64,000 nucleotides of DNA, from contig JABIFF010000022.1 of NCBI GenBank assembly GCA_018650845.1, positions 124,001 to 188,000 on the forward strand, read 5' to 3'. Made by a program: the position numbers and the translations under genes. The notes beneath the pieces were generated by a model. It was given only the letters and a program-made list of their open reading frames with translations. It was not told the origin of the DNA and did not search any database. Positions 36,022 to 45,035 of this stretch are shown in pieces. The DNA comes from Chloroflexota bacterium. GTDB taxonomy: Bacteria > Chloroflexota > Dehalococcoidia > Lucifugimonadales > Lucifugimonadaceae. The stretch's first letter is position 1, and each line of letters opens with the position of its first letter.

Positions 36022-36648
36022 CTAGTCGCGAATCTGACCCTGATCGTCGGTTGGTGGCTGAACTAAGTTGGCATCTGAAAACGCCACTTTAAGTCTGTCC
36101 AAAACAATCTGCAGTTCGAACTTTGCTTCTTCTGGAATATTGCAAGCTGATGTCTGGGCGCAATCGTCCGAGTACTTAGTCTGAATCTCATGCAAGCTCG
36201 TGCACGCAGTCCTGATCGAATAGGAATATTTGCCTACTGGCAGCTGATCCAAGTTCTGCGGAAAACATGGTCCATATACGAACGAAACACCACGCCATTC
36301 GATAGGCACGTCAGCTTCTTGCATTCGTACAGTTTGGCGACGCAAGAACGGATATATCCAACTAGCGGCAGTCACGTTTACAAAGTGACGCTCTCGAGCA
36401 CGTTGAACGTTGGTCCAATTCTCTTCGGCGACGCTCGAAACTTTTGGATAGGCGATTGCGACCGGTATCGCGACGATGATAATCACAATCAATAAAGCCG
36501 TTCGCATCGGCGGATTTCGCAAATGCTTTCTTAGCTTGCCCTTGAACGTCGTATCGTCATCGGCGAATACGATCTTGCCCATTCCTGGGTGACGTTTACC
36601 GAACCCGTTCGTCGATCCAGAGGGTTCTTGGGGTTTGTCAGATTTCAT
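36022..36648 (-). CDS. Single-span membrane protein of an unrecognised family (paralogue 2)
   Basis: 208 residues. It has the same design as the 35305-35871 protein: a hydrophilic N-terminus, here with an added Pro/Gly/Ser-rich leader, then LRKHLRNPPMRTALLIVIIIV as the span, and an exposed domain containing WRGVSFVYGPC, NLDQLPVGKYSYSIRTAC, IQTKYSDDC and CNIPEEAKFEL. The two are clear tandem paralogues. The gene lies 39 bp after the enolase-superfamily gene on the same strand, so it may share its transcript. Confidence 0.7.
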   Translation of the reverse strand: MKSDKPQEPSGSTNGFGKRHPGMGKIVFADDDTTFKGKLRKHLRNPPMRTALLIVIIIVAIPVAIAYPKVSSVAEENWTNVQRARERHFVNVTAASWIYPFLRRQTVRMQEADVPIEWRGVSFVYGPCFPQNLDQLPVGKYSYSIRTACTSLHEIQTKYSDDCAQTSACNIPEEAKFELQIVLDRLKVAFSDANLVQPPTDDQGQIRD

Positions 36649-36687
36649 TGATTCGTAGCTGGTCGATTACCAGATGCCTTGTACGGA

Positions 36688-37890
36688 TTAGTACGGTTCA
36701 ACCCGATACTTCGAGACAACTTCTTCGTTGAGTTCAAATCCAAGACCAGGTCGATTCGGCACTTCCATCGTTCCATCAGGCGCAATCTCAAAGTTAGGGA
36801 GCAGCAAATCCTCAACTAGCGGAGAAGCCGGGAACGCTATTGGAAATTCGAAATAGGGCATGTTCGGCGTAATCGCCGCAAGGTGCAGTTCAGCCGCAAC
36901 ACCAATCACATGACACCAAGTGTGCGGAATGCACAAAGCACCGAACTGATACGCATCTTCAGCGATGTTCAATATTTCGTGCATTCCACCGGCACGCACC
37001 GAACTAGGCTGAACGACACCCAATTTTCCACGGCGTAGTAAATCGGCAAATTCGTGACGTGTGCTAAAGCCCCAATCGCCAGCCGCTATTCGCACGTTTG
37101 TCGACTCATACAAACGACGGTAGCCTTCGATATTATCGGCAGGCAACGGAGCTTCGATGAAGTACGGATTGAACTCTTCAATAGCGTCGATAGTCTGGAT
37201 CGCCTGACCAACATCTCGCCAGCGATTTTGCACATCGATCATCAGATCACGCTTGGGCCCAATTATCGAACGAGCCTTCTCGATAACAGCGACATCGGTT
37301 TCGAGGTCAACGTTTCCGAACTGACCCGGCCACTCTTCGATCTTGATCGCCTTCACACCACGAGAAATAGCTATTCCGACACGCTCTTCGAGTTCATCCA
37401 AGTTCGCACCCGGCGGATAGACCGTTGCATACGGAGTTACTCGCTTTAGCGGTTCGGTATCGCTGGCGGCGGTAGTAAACGATCGCCATATTAGCTTGTG
37501 AACGGGCTTTCCGGCTGCTTTTCCGGCGATGTCCCAAAGCGCAGTTTCCACCGCGCCAATCGCGCCAATTACAACTCCCCTGCGACCAAATACGCCGGTC
37601 GAGTTGTACATCTTTTGCCACAAACGCTGAACTTCGGTGGGGTCTTCACCAACTAGCAACGCCTCAAGCCCCTGTGAAGAACGAATGATTGCGTCAATTA
37701 CTAGGCTAGGTGCCTCGCACTGACCAATTCCCGTTAACCCTTCATCGGTATGAACGCGAACTACGGTGAGATCGTACCCGCCCGTGCTGGCAGGACCTTC
37801 ATCGCCTTCTGAAAACGATGGATTCCAAGATGTAACCGTTCCATCGGCGTCGTCTCGTAGCGCAATCGTTTCAATGCTGGTGATTTTCAT
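36688..37890 (-). CDS. Enolase-superfamily (mandelate racemase/muconate-lactonizing-like) enzyme
   Basis: 400 residues. Capping-domain motif AIGAVETALWDIAGKAAGKPV, then barrel metal ligands Asp219 (MIDVQNRW), Glu246 (YFIEAPLP) and Asp272 (AAGDWG), and a C-terminal His at HTWCH (about 323). At the second strand the usual K-x-K base is KIE (residues 183-185): the first Lys is kept, the second acid-base is Glu, which is uncommon. Likely an acid-sugar dehydratase or racemase. It starts 3 bp after the dCMP-deaminase gene on the same strand. Confidence 0.88.
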   Translation of the reverse strand: MKITSIETIALRDDADGTVTSWNPSFSEGDEGPASTGGYDLTVVRVHTDEGLTGIGQCEAPSLVIDAIIRSSQGLEALLVGEDPTEVQRLWQKMYNSTGVFGRRGVVIGAIGAVETALWDIAGKAAGKPVHKLIWRSFTTAASDTEPLKRVTPYATVYPPGANLDELEERVGIAISRGVKAIKIEEWPGQFGNVDLETDVAVIEKARSIIGPKRDLMIDVQNRWRDVGQAIQTIDAIEEFNPYFIEAPLPADNIEGYRRLYESTNVRIAAGDWGFSTRHEFADLLRRGKLGVVQPSSVRAGGMHEILNIAEDAYQFGALCIPHTWCHVIGVAAELHLAAITPNMPYFEFPIAFPASPLVEDLLLPNFEIAPDGTMEVPNRPGLGFELNEEVVSKYRVEPY

Positions 37891-37893
37891 GAT

Positions 37894-38472
37894 TTACGCC
37901 TTCACGCCCCGAGTGTGTGAATCGGCATCGCCTGGAAGATCGACTTGCTCCACGCCTTCAGGAAAATAACTTTGAAGTCGTTCGTATTCTTCTTTCAGAT
38001 CAGGTTTCGGCGCCCAATCCTCGCCGTAGCGCACCCCGGCAACACCGGCCTGAAGCATTTCTTTCGAGCAGCCGAAGCAAGGTCGCCACGTCGTGTAGAG
38101 AATTGATCCCTCAACGGCAATTCCATATCGGGCTGCCTGAAGAAGGGCGTTTTGTTCGGCATGAACGCAGATGCAAAGGTCGTAACCGGTACCCGATGGA
38201 TATTCATCACGATTCGAGCAACGCCCACATCCGCCCTCATCACAGTTCGGAGTTTTGTGCGGAGTCCCGTTATACCCAGTAGATAAAATGTGGCCGTCAC
38301 GAGCCAAAACAGACCCGATCTGACTGCCTAAGCAATTCGCCCTAGCTCGAACTCCAACCGCTATCGACATGATGTATTCGTCCCAATCGGGTCGGTTGAT
38401 ACTGGAGTCTGACAACTGGCTGGTGATCCTTAATCGGTTGCGTGGTTCGGAGATATGTTGGCGGCGATACAA
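37894..38472 (-). CDS. dCMP deaminase family protein
   Basis: About 192 residues. Zinc-site CHAEQNAL and [14 protein letters not shown] (HAE and PCxxC) are intact. [12 protein letters not shown] near the N-terminus and [18 protein letters not shown], a second Cys cluster, are the hallmarks of ComE/dCMP deaminases that make dUMP for thymidylate synthesis. The start (TTG at 38472) is uncertain; family similarity begins at the RPDWDEY segment about residue 27. Divergent from trpB with 119 bp between starts. Confidence 0.9.
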   Translation of the reverse strand: MYRRQHISEPRNRLRITSQLSDSSINRPDWDEYIMSIAVGVRARANCLGSQIGSVLARDGHILSTGYNGTPHKTPNCDEGGCGRCSNRDEYPSGTGYDLCICVHAEQNALLQAARYGIAVEGSILYTTWRPCFGCSKEMLQAGVAGVRYGEDWAPKPDLKEEYERLQSYFPEGVEQVDLPGDADSHTRGVKA

Positions 38473-38520
38473 GGTATGCCTGCTTCTCCGCTGCTATCCT
38501 AGCTTGTGATCTGACATCAC

Positions 38521-38555
38521 GCTCAAATTTCCGCATCTTTTTTGGAAGTTTGAGC
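38521..38555 (+). promoter_or_regulatory. Hairpin in the trpB leader
   Basis: GCTCAAATTTCC (38521-38532) pairs with GGAAGTTTGAGC (38544-38555), 12 bp with one G-U, around a T-rich 11-base loop, ending 36 bases before the trpB ATG. An extended -10-like TGCTATCCT lies at 38492-38500. Possible leader control; no Trp-rich peptide was seen. Confidence 0.45.
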
Positions 38556-38591
38556 ACCTACCAAACCGGCCCACATCACAACTCTTCATCG

Positions 38592-39845
38592 ATGACTTCA
38601 AATCCGTCTAACCCTGGTAACTCTGGCAACACAAACCGACCTGTCCACGAATCTGAATCCCTACCAGATTCGCTAGGACGATTCGGCCCATATGGCGGAA
38701 AATTTGTTCCTGAGACGCTTATGGCTGCTCTCACTGAACTCGAAAACGCCTTCGACGAAGCACGACAGGACGATTCGTTCTGGGCTGAATTCGAAGATCT
38801 TCTAACTCACTACGTTGGTCGACCTTCTGCCCTGTACCACGCCAAGAATATGAGTGAAAAGCTTGGCGGTCCGCAGATTTACATCAAGCGCGAAGACTTG
38901 AACCACACCGGTGCTCACAAGATAAATAGCGCCATTGGGCAGGCACTGCTTGCGAAACGACTCGGCAAGAAGCGAATCATCGCTGAAACCGGAGCCGGCA
39001 TGCACGGAGTGGCAACTGCGACCGTGTGTGCCCAAATGGGTCTAGAGTGCATCGTCTACATGGGCGAAACCGATATCGCTCGGCAGGCTCCAAACGTGTA
39101 CCGAATGCGAGAACTTGGCGCATCAGTCGTGCCTGCGACTTCTGGAAGCCGCACCCTAAAGGATGCCACCAACGAAGCGATTCGTGACTGGGTTACGAAC
39201 GTGGAAGATACCTACTACATCATCGGTAGCGTGGTAGGTCCGCACCCGTATCCAAAGATCGTCAGAGATTTCCAAGCTGTGATTGGTGCCGAAGCCCGTC
39301 AACAGGTGCTCGATATGGCAGGACGACTTCCCGACTACGTTATTGCGTGTGTAGGTGGCGGATCGAACGCCATGGGAATTTTCTCTGGATTCATCAAGGA
39401 TGAGGGCGTTGGGCTCATCGGTGTTGAGGCATCTGGTGAAGGACTCGACAAGCGCCACGCTGCGACTATGACCAAAGGACGCCCCGGCGTGCTTCACGGT
39501 TCGATGAGCTATTTGCTGCAGGACGAACATGGCCAAATAGCCGAGGCTCACAGCATTTCAGCCGGGCTCGATTACCCGGGTGTTGGCCCAGAGCACAGCT
39601 ATTTGAAAGACACTGAACGGGCGACATACGTTCCGGCAACCGACGAAGATGCGCTTGCGGGCTTCCGATTCCTGAGTCGCAACGAAGGAATCATTCCAGC
39701 TCTCGAGCCTTCGCACGCCATCGGCTACATGTTGAACTGGGTTCCGACTCTGCCTAAAGACCAGATCGTGCTACTGCTACTAAGCGGCCGAGGTGACAAA
39801 GACCTCGACACCGTGGCCAAAGCATCCGGCGTAGATCTTGGTTAG
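38592..39845 (+). CDS. trpB: Tryptophan synthase beta chain
   Basis: 417 residues from ATG 38592, where the Asn/Ser-rich leader ([13 protein letters not shown]) begins; a longer upstream frame covers promoter-like DNA and is rejected. [34 protein letters not shown] (PLP Lys), [12 protein letters not shown] and [10 protein letters not shown] are all typical of TrpB1. The end DKDLDTV matches too. It condenses indole (or serine with indole) into Trp. No trpA or other trp gene flanks it. Confidence 0.96.
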   Translation: MTSNPSNPGNSGNTNRPVHESESLPDSLGRFGPYGGKFVPETLMAALTELENAFDEARQDDSFWAEFEDLLTHYVGRPSALYHAKNMSEKLGGPQIYIKREDLNHTGAHKINSAIGQALLAKRLGKKRIIAETGAGMHGVATATVCAQMGLECIVYMGETDIARQAPNVYRMRELGASVVPATSGSRTLKDATNEAIRDWVTNVEDTYYIIGSVVGPHPYPKIVRDFQAVIGAEARQQVLDMAGRLPDYVIACVGGGSNAMGIFSGFIKDEGVGLIGVEASGEGLDKRHAATMTKGRPGVLHGSMSYLLQDEHGQIAEAHSISAGLDYPGVGPEHSYLKDTERATYVPATDEDALAGFRFLSRNEGIIPALEPSHAIGYMLNWVPTLPKDQIVLLLLSGRGDKDLDTVAKASGVDLG

Positions 39846-39897
39846 TTAGCGGATCCGAATTACAGCGCCAATCCAACGGGGTTAGCGCACGCGTTCC

Positions 39898-40320
39898 CTA
39901 GTTCAGCGTATTCAGGTATGCGACTAGATCGTCCATGTCGTCGTCCTTTAGCGCATCGCCAAAGGTCTTCGGCATCAGATCGCTAAAGCCATCCAGAATT
40001 ACTGCCGAAGGATCGATGATTGACGTCCGTATGTAGTCGTCGCCCTTGGCGTTGATGCCAGCGAGTCCGGGGCCTACAAGCTTGTTTTGTCCGGTCGAGT
40101 GGCAACCGCTACAGCCGAGTCCCTTGAATTTGCTTTCGCCGTTAGCGATATCCGGGCCTGATGCCGCAGGTTCGCCAGCGTCTGGAGCTGATGAATCAGC
40201 TTCAGGAACCGGAGTTGTTGTTCCAAACGGGTTTTCTACTTCCTCCGCACACGCTACTAACGCGAACAGAGTGAAAACTGCCAAAACAGAGATAACAACG
40301 AATTTTGAACGTTTGAACAC
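39898..40320 (-). CDS. Lipoprotein cytochrome c (single haem)
   Basis: 140 residues. Signal peptide II with lipobox LVAC near residue 24, a Pro/Ala-rich linker (TTTPVPEADSSAPDAGEP), then a class-I cytochrome c domain: GCSGCHST (CxxCH) binds haem, and the distal Met is in DLMPKTF. The C-terminal helix DDDMDDLVAYLNTL is standard. Membrane-anchored outside the cell, it is a good electron donor candidate for the oxidase operon encoded 1.2 kb away, beyond a PAS-LuxR regulator. Confidence 0.9.
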   Translation of the reverse strand: MFKRSKFVVISVLAVFTLFALVACAEEVENPFGTTTPVPEADSSAPDAGEPAASGPDIANGESKFKGLGCSGCHSTGQNKLVGPGLAGINAKGDDYIRTSIIDPSAVILDGFSDLMPKTFGDALKDDDMDDLVAYLNTLN

Positions 40321-40458
40321 GAATCAAGCCCCAGATTTTCAAAAACAAGCCCGAATTAATCAGGCAAAAAAAGACGCACCGACAAAAAGTAGCTGCGATC
40401 AACTCCCCACCATAGGTGAAAACTAACCATACATAGAAGAATTCGGAGTGAGTTTTCC

Positions 40459-40496
40459 GTGATGGTGTTTTTACACCAATTTCGCGAAATCATCAC
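40459..40496. promoter_or_regulatory. Cluster of palindromes upstream of the PAS-LuxR gene
   Basis: Within the 341-bp divergent gap 40321-40661, GGTGT-TTTT-ACACC (40464-40477) is followed by the perfect 12-mer ATTTCGCGAAAT (40479-40490), and GTGATG/CATCAC flank both (40459-40464, 40491-40496). This resembles an operator for the cytochrome c gene, the regulator, or both. The rest of the gap shows nothing further. Confidence 0.4.
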
Positions 40497-40661
40497 ACGC
40501 GTTCAGATCATCCCCCCTTATATTCGCTTAAATGCGTGGCCATTTCGATTGCTACGGATAAATGCAGAGTGGCTGGATTTCAGTCGTTCCTGTCGGTCGC
40601 TCTTGAATGATCAATTACTCATTCAAGCCTTGCGATTTTGTTGCGAACAAGGGATATCGAT

Positions 40662-41318
40662 TTGGCACATAACACTGAAGAGCACGCACGAAGCGAGTTT
40701 CGCACTTCCGACGGGATGTTCACTGTCAATGCCGACCAACGAATAAAGACTTGGAACGCTACAGCAGAAAAGCTGTTTGGCTATTCAAGCGATCAAGTTG
40801 TAGGCAAGAAGTGCTACGAAATCCTCTGCGCAAACAGCAATCCGGGTCGAGTGAAGTGCAACCGAGGATGCGTCGTTATGTCGAACGCCTCCAAAGGTCG
40901 CACCACTAAAGACTTCGATCTCGAATGCAAAACTGCCAGTGGCGATGTGAAAAGCATCAACATGAGCATTGTATTGCCGATGCAAGGTTCAGGATCACGA
41001 GAGATTCTCCACCTGTTCAGGGACGTAACCGACAGACGCCGAGTCGAGAGCGCTTCGGTTGGATCTTCAATTCCTTCAATTGATAAACCGCAAAACGCCA
41101 CTCATACATCTTCTGGATTCCGGCTACCCGCCCTCACTACTCGGGAAGACCAAGTTCTGAAGCTGCTGTCGGCCGGAAAGAACACTAACGATATTGCCGA
41201 CATTCTCGATATTAGGCCGCTTACTGCACGCAACCACATAAGCAGGCTGCTAACCAAACTTGGATGTCGATCTCGACTCGAAGCGGTTGCACTAGGAAAC
41301 CGGGCTGGCCTCATCTAG
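40662..41318 (+). CDS. PAS-domain LuxR-type transcriptional regulator
   Basis: About 218 residues. The start is TTG 40662 (following AAGGGA at 7-8 bases); an upstream TTG at 40638 lacks a ribosome site. The PAS domain (about residues 15-120) opens with MFTVNADQRIKTWNATAEKLFGYSSDQVVGK and carries four Cys in CYEILC and VKCNRGC, a possible Fe-S, haem or redox site. A linker leads to a C-terminal GerE/LuxR helix-turn-helix: LTTREDQVLKLLSAGKN, then DIADILDIRPLTARNHISRLLTKLG. Its position between the cytochrome c and cox genes suggests respiratory control, which is inference. Confidence 0.87.
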   Translation: MAHNTEEHARSEFRTSDGMFTVNADQRIKTWNATAEKLFGYSSDQVVGKKCYEILCANSNPGRVKCNRGCVVMSNASKGRTTKDFDLECKTASGDVKSINMSIVLPMQGSGSREILHLFRDVTDRRRVESASVGSSIPSIDKPQNATHTSSGFRLPALTTREDQVLKLLSAGKNTNDIADILDIRPLTARNHISRLLTKLGCRSRLEAVALGNRAGLI

Positions 41319-41367
41319 TTCCTAAGCTCCATCTATATGCACTGCTAGTACTAATGCACCTATATGT

Positions 41368-41401
41368 GGATTCTGGTGCTGGCTACTCTCGATCCCGTGT
41401 G
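41368..41401 (+). promoter_or_regulatory. Shared 13-mer upstream of coxB
   Basis: GGATTCTGGTGCT (41368-41380) recurs exactly at 63648-63660 upstream of the PIG-L deacetylase, in both places followed by CGTGTG 25-28 bases after its start. Possible promoter or operator element; copy in this entry lies about 95 bp before the coxB start. Confidence 0.35.
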
Positions 41402-41472
41402 TTTTTTACGGGGATTCGATTTCACGCCCGTTTTAACTCAACTAAGGGGAGATTGTTCTGAATAGAGATACA

Positions 41473-42207
41473 GTGACAGCAGCAGCCATATGGGTGTTGC
41501 TAACGATAATTGGTGAACTTTTCTTCCTGCAGTTGGACATTTTCGGCGACACTGCCGCGACTGAACAGGGCCACTTCATCGACGAGGCGTTCATTCTCCT
41601 CATGGTGATGGCGATTCCTATCTTCACATTCGTGATCACGATGATCCTCTATGTCGTCTTAAAGTTTCGAGCCAAAGGCGGCGAGCTTGAAGATGCGGCT
41701 CCGACTCGAACCCACAAAAAATGGGTTGGATTCTGGCTGGCATGGACAACCATCCTCTGTCTCGTAGTAATCGTGCACCCCGGATACACCGGACTAATCG
41801 AACTACGACAAACGAACGCCGAAGAACCCGATCTGACGGTGAACGTCACAGGTCGACGATGGCAGTGGATATATGAGTACGAGGGTCGAGACGTATCGCT
41901 CTACTCGAAAGACGACATGCTCGTTCTTCCGAACGATTCGTTGATTCGATTCAACATTACGGCTGAAGATCAGGACGTGGTTCACTCGTTCTGGATTCCA
42001 GCCTTCCGAATGAAGATCGACGCGGTTCCGGGGCTGACGACTTATATGGACGTCAACACCACCCATACCGGTCATTTCAACGACGATGTCAACTTCAGAG
42101 TCCAGTGTGCTGAACTCTGTGGAATGGATCACTCCTTGATGTTTACACGCATCGAAGTGGTCGAGCCCGCAGAGTTTGAACAATGGATCGCAGACGAAGC
42201 GGCTTAG
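41473..42207 (+). CDS. coxB: Cytochrome c oxidase subunit II
   Basis: 244 residues. Two N-terminal spans (about 4-24 and 42-64) lead to the periplasmic cupredoxin domain with RWQWIYEYEG and the CuA site: His in DVVHSFWIP and CAELCGMDHSLM near the end, giving both Cys, the His and the Met ligands. It accepts electrons from cytochrome c. The start is a GTG; AAGGGGAG lies 15-20 bases upstream, so an unusual earlier start is possible. First gene of a four-gene oxidase operon. Confidence 0.94.
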   Translation: MTAAAIWVLLTIIGELFFLQLDIFGDTAATEQGHFIDEAFILLMVMAIPIFTFVITMILYVVLKFRAKGGELEDAAPTRTHKKWVGFWLAWTTILCLVVIVHPGYTGLIELRQTNAEEPDLTVNVTGRRWQWIYEYEGRDVSLYSKDDMLVLPNDSLIRFNITAEDQDVVHSFWIPAFRMKIDAVPGLTTYMDVNTTHTGHFNDDVNFRVQCAELCGMDHSLMFTRIEVVEPAEFEQWIADEAA

Positions 42208-42218
42208 GAGATCTATAA

Positions 42219-44081
42219 ATGACAGCTTTTATGCCGTTAGTTAGAGGCGTTATCTACGCCGCAATTGGTTTCGCTATTGGTGCAGCGATCTCGCAAGGCA
42301 TCACCAGCATGACCGGTGAATCAGCCACTGAGCCGATGGTCGTACTTGGGTACGTCTTCGCCGTAATTGGTTGGCTCATGGGTATTGGAATGTGGAAATC
42401 TTGGGGCCGAGGATGGTTCGGGAAATCCACGAATAGCGATCCCACAGGAAACTGGGGACGCTATCTCCGATTCAATATCGATCACAAAGTGATTGGTATC
42501 CAATACATCGTCATATTCGCCGTAGTATTTCTACTGGCCGGATTACTGGCGATGGGTATGCGATACGAACTCGCCGATGCTGGCCAGAACGTATTCACGA
42601 AGAACACCTACAACACCACAATGAGCCTTCACGGCATCATGATGGTGGCGGTTGCGGTTGCAATCATGATGGGTGGTTTTGCCAACTACGTTCTACCGCT
42701 CATCATCGGTGCTGAAGACGTTGCATTCCCGCGAATCAACGCACTCAGTTTCTGGGTTGTTCCGCCGGTGGTAGTTCTACTTCTCCTCTCTCCTCTATTC
42801 GGTGGTTTCGACACTGGTTGGACGGCATACCCGCCGCTGGCTACTCAAACACCGCTTGGTGGACTTCTATTTGAACTGGCGTTCCTTACATTCGGAATCT
42901 CTTCGATTCTTGGTGGAATGAACCTCATAGCGACGATCATCACGCAACGAGCACCGGGTATGACGTGGGGTCGGCTTCCGATCTTCGCTTGGTCAGTGCT
43001 CGCAGCATCAGTAATTGCGCTCACTGCAACCCAGTGGATCGCTTACGGCCTGCTGATGATCATCTTCGAACGCATCTTCAACATGGTGTTCTTCTCGCCT
43101 CCAGGCGGAAACGCACTGTTGTACGAACACGTTTTCTGGTTCTACTCGCACCCAGCGGTCTACATCATGATCCTGCCGGCGTTCGGAGCTGAACTAGAAA
43201 TTATCAGTCACTTCGCAAGAAAACCGATATTCGCCTATAGATGGGTGGTTTGGGCGTTCGCCCTAATCGTGTTCCTAAGCTTCATTGTTTGGGCACATCA
43301 CCTGTTCACAAGCGGAATGGGCGAAAGCTTGCACGGACCGTTCATGATCCTTACCGAGTTGATATCGATCCCTACTGGAATCGTGTTCTTATCGGCATTG
43401 GGAACGTTATGGCGATCCAAACTCAGATTGAAAATACCGTTGCTGTTCGCACTCGGAATGGTGTTCAACTTCTCAATTGGTGGCCTGACAGGAATTTTCC
43501 TGGCAGACGTTGCTACTGACATTGCGTTGCAAGACACCTACTTCGTAGTAGCTCACTTCCACTACACAATCATGGGTGGTGAAATCTTCGGAGCGTTCGC
43601 AGCGGGTTACTACTGGTATCCGAAAATTACGGGGCGTATGTACAACGAAAATATGGCCAGAGTTCACTTCGGCCTGATGTTCATCATGTACAACATCACG
43701 TTCCTCGCAATGTTCGTTCCGGGCACTGTTGGTATGAACCGACGTATTGCTGAATACCCGCCTGAGTTCGAATTCATGAACTTGGTTACAACCATTGCAG
43801 CCTTCGGACTTGGAATTTCGTTCCTACCGTGGGTCTACAACATGATCAACTCGTGGATTCGTGGGCCTAAAGCTCCCGACAACCCATGGGATGCAAAGAC
43901 GCTCGAATGGCAGACAGCTTCACCTCCGATTTTGGAGAACTTTGAAGACTTCCCAACTGTGACTGGCGATCCTTACGGATACGGCGACGACAGCGTTGAA
44001 CACGCTACCTACGGTCGTCGATTCGATGAAGGTGATGGTCACGGACACGGTCACAACGTAGCACCGGCTGAAGGTGACTAA
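42219..44081 (+). CDS. coxA: Cytochrome c oxidase subunit I, A2-type haem-copper oxidase
   Basis: 620 residues. AGGAG precedes the ATG. Haem and CuB ligands are visible: LHGIMM, WFYSHPAVYIMILPAFG, WAHHLFTSG and VVAHFHYTIMGG. The motif YSHPAVY instead of HPEVY marks an A2-type enzyme, where the usual Glu of the D-channel is replaced by Tyr-Ser. About 85 extra N-terminal residues hold two spans before the canonical helix I (DHKVIGIQYI). The C-terminus is a His/Gly-rich tail (DGHGHGHN). It reduces O2 to water and pumps protons. Confidence 0.96.
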   Translation: MTAFMPLVRGVIYAAIGFAIGAAISQGITSMTGESATEPMVVLGYVFAVIGWLMGIGMWKSWGRGWFGKSTNSDPTGNWGRYLRFNIDHKVIGIQYIVIFAVVFLLAGLLAMGMRYELADAGQNVFTKNTYNTTMSLHGIMMVAVAVAIMMGGFANYVLPLIIGAEDVAFPRINALSFWVVPPVVVLLLLSPLFGGFDTGWTAYPPLATQTPLGGLLFELAFLTFGISSILGGMNLIATIITQRAPGMTWGRLPIFAWSVLAASVIALTATQWIAYGLLMIIFERIFNMVFFSPPGGNALLYEHVFWFYSHPAVYIMILPAFGAELEIISHFARKPIFAYRWVVWAFALIVFLSFIVWAHHLFTSGMGESLHGPFMILTELISIPTGIVFLSALGTLWRSKLRLKIPLLFALGMVFNFSIGGLTGIFLADVATDIALQDTYFVVAHFHYTIMGGEIFGAFAAGYYWYPKITGRMYNENMARVHFGLMFIMYNITFLAMFVPGTVGMNRRIAEYPPEFEFMNLVTTIAAFGLGISFLPWVYNMINSWIRGPKAPDNPWDAKTLEWQTASPPILENFEDFPTVTGDPYGYGDDSVEHATYGRRFDEGDGHGHGHNVAPAEGD

Positions 44082-44085
44082 ACAA

Positions 44086-44349
44086 ATGCATAAAACACTT
44101 CAAGAAACACTAAAAACTGGCTGGATCGTCATCGGCGTACTCGCCGTGATGACGATCGCTGAATTCATCGTTGCTGTCGCCGTAGATGACAAGACGATGC
44201 TATTCGCACTTCTACTGATAGTGGCCCTCTTAAAGGCATGGCTAATCATTCAGTACTTCATGCACTTCGGACAATTGTGGGCACACGTTGCCGAAGTATG
44301 GGATGGAATTCTGAGTAACGACCCTGAAGCAGACAGGGAAGAGGACTAA
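44086..44349 (+). CDS. Cytochrome c oxidase subunit IV-like protein
   Basis: About 87 residues from ATG 44086, which follows AAGGTGA at good spacing; a GTG at 44074 overlapping coxA would add four residues. Three short hydrophobic segments (GWIVIGVLAVMTIAEFIVAVAV, MLFALLLIVALLKAWLIIQYFMHF) match the small prokaryotic COX4 subunit that stabilises the oxidase. Lies between coxA and coxC in the usual order. Confidence 0.85.
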   Translation: MHKTLQETLKTGWIVIGVLAVMTIAEFIVAVAVDDKTMLFALLLIVALLKAWLIIQYFMHFGQLWAHVAEVWDGILSNDPEADREED

Positions 44350-44353
44350 ACCT

Positions 44354-44923
44354 GTGACAGAACATGTACCACAGCACGTAAATCACCGATTTAGTTCTCT
44401 CGACATAAATCGGCTCGGCTTATGGCTGTTCCTCGTTTCCGACGCTTCGTTCTTCATCGCGCTTTTGTCGTCACGATTCTTCGTGGTTGGCACCAGCACG
44501 CCTGAACACGTCGATCAGGTTCTCGGACTTGGTCTAACCATCCTGCTGCTTGTCAGTAGCCTTTCGGCCTACAAGGCTGAAGCTGCTTTTGAACATGGCG
44601 ATATCGCCGGGGCGAAAAGGATGCTGCTTGCCACGATTGGCATGGGCATAGTCTTCGTGGCCGGAGTTGGTTTTGAATGGCACGAAGCGTTCAAGCACTT
44701 CCCGCCATCTACTGGATTTGGCACAGTACTTTTCACACTTACTGGTGTGCATGTCACTCACGTTGTAACCGGTGTTTTAACACTCGGCTTCGTGTTCTTC
44801 CGGATTCGGAATACCACCGAGATCGGCGACAATCAGTTTGCAGTGGAAGGTGCGGTCAAGTGGTGGCACTTCGTAGACGTGGCATGGGTATTCATCTACC
44901 CAACGCTGTATCTACTCAAGTAA
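44354..44923 (+). CDS. coxC: Cytochrome c oxidase subunit III
   Basis: 189 residues with five spans. The GTG start follows AGAGGA. Motifs: WLFLVSDASFFIALLSSRF, a conserved FEWHEAFKHF between spans, FTLTGVHVTHVVTG and VEGAVKWWHFVDVAWVFIYPTLYL. This is the short, five-span form of subunit III. Last gene of the operon, with a stem-loop 113 bp downstream. Confidence 0.93.
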   Translation: MTEHVPQHVNHRFSSLDINRLGLWLFLVSDASFFIALLSSRFFVVGTSTPEHVDQVLGLGLTILLLVSSLSAYKAEAAFEHGDIAGAKRMLLATIGMGIVFVAGVGFEWHEAFKHFPPSTGFGTVLFTLTGVHVTHVVTGVLTLGFVFFRIRNTTEIGDNQFAVEGAVKWWHFVDVAWVFIYPTLYLLK

Positions 44924-45035
44924 CTAAATAGATACCACCATACGTCTGGCCCAGATCAGCAATTCCGATTGCTGAACTGATTGGAATATTCGAAGGTTTT
45001 GCGTTCGCTGTAATTGCAAAACCATTCTTCCACTG

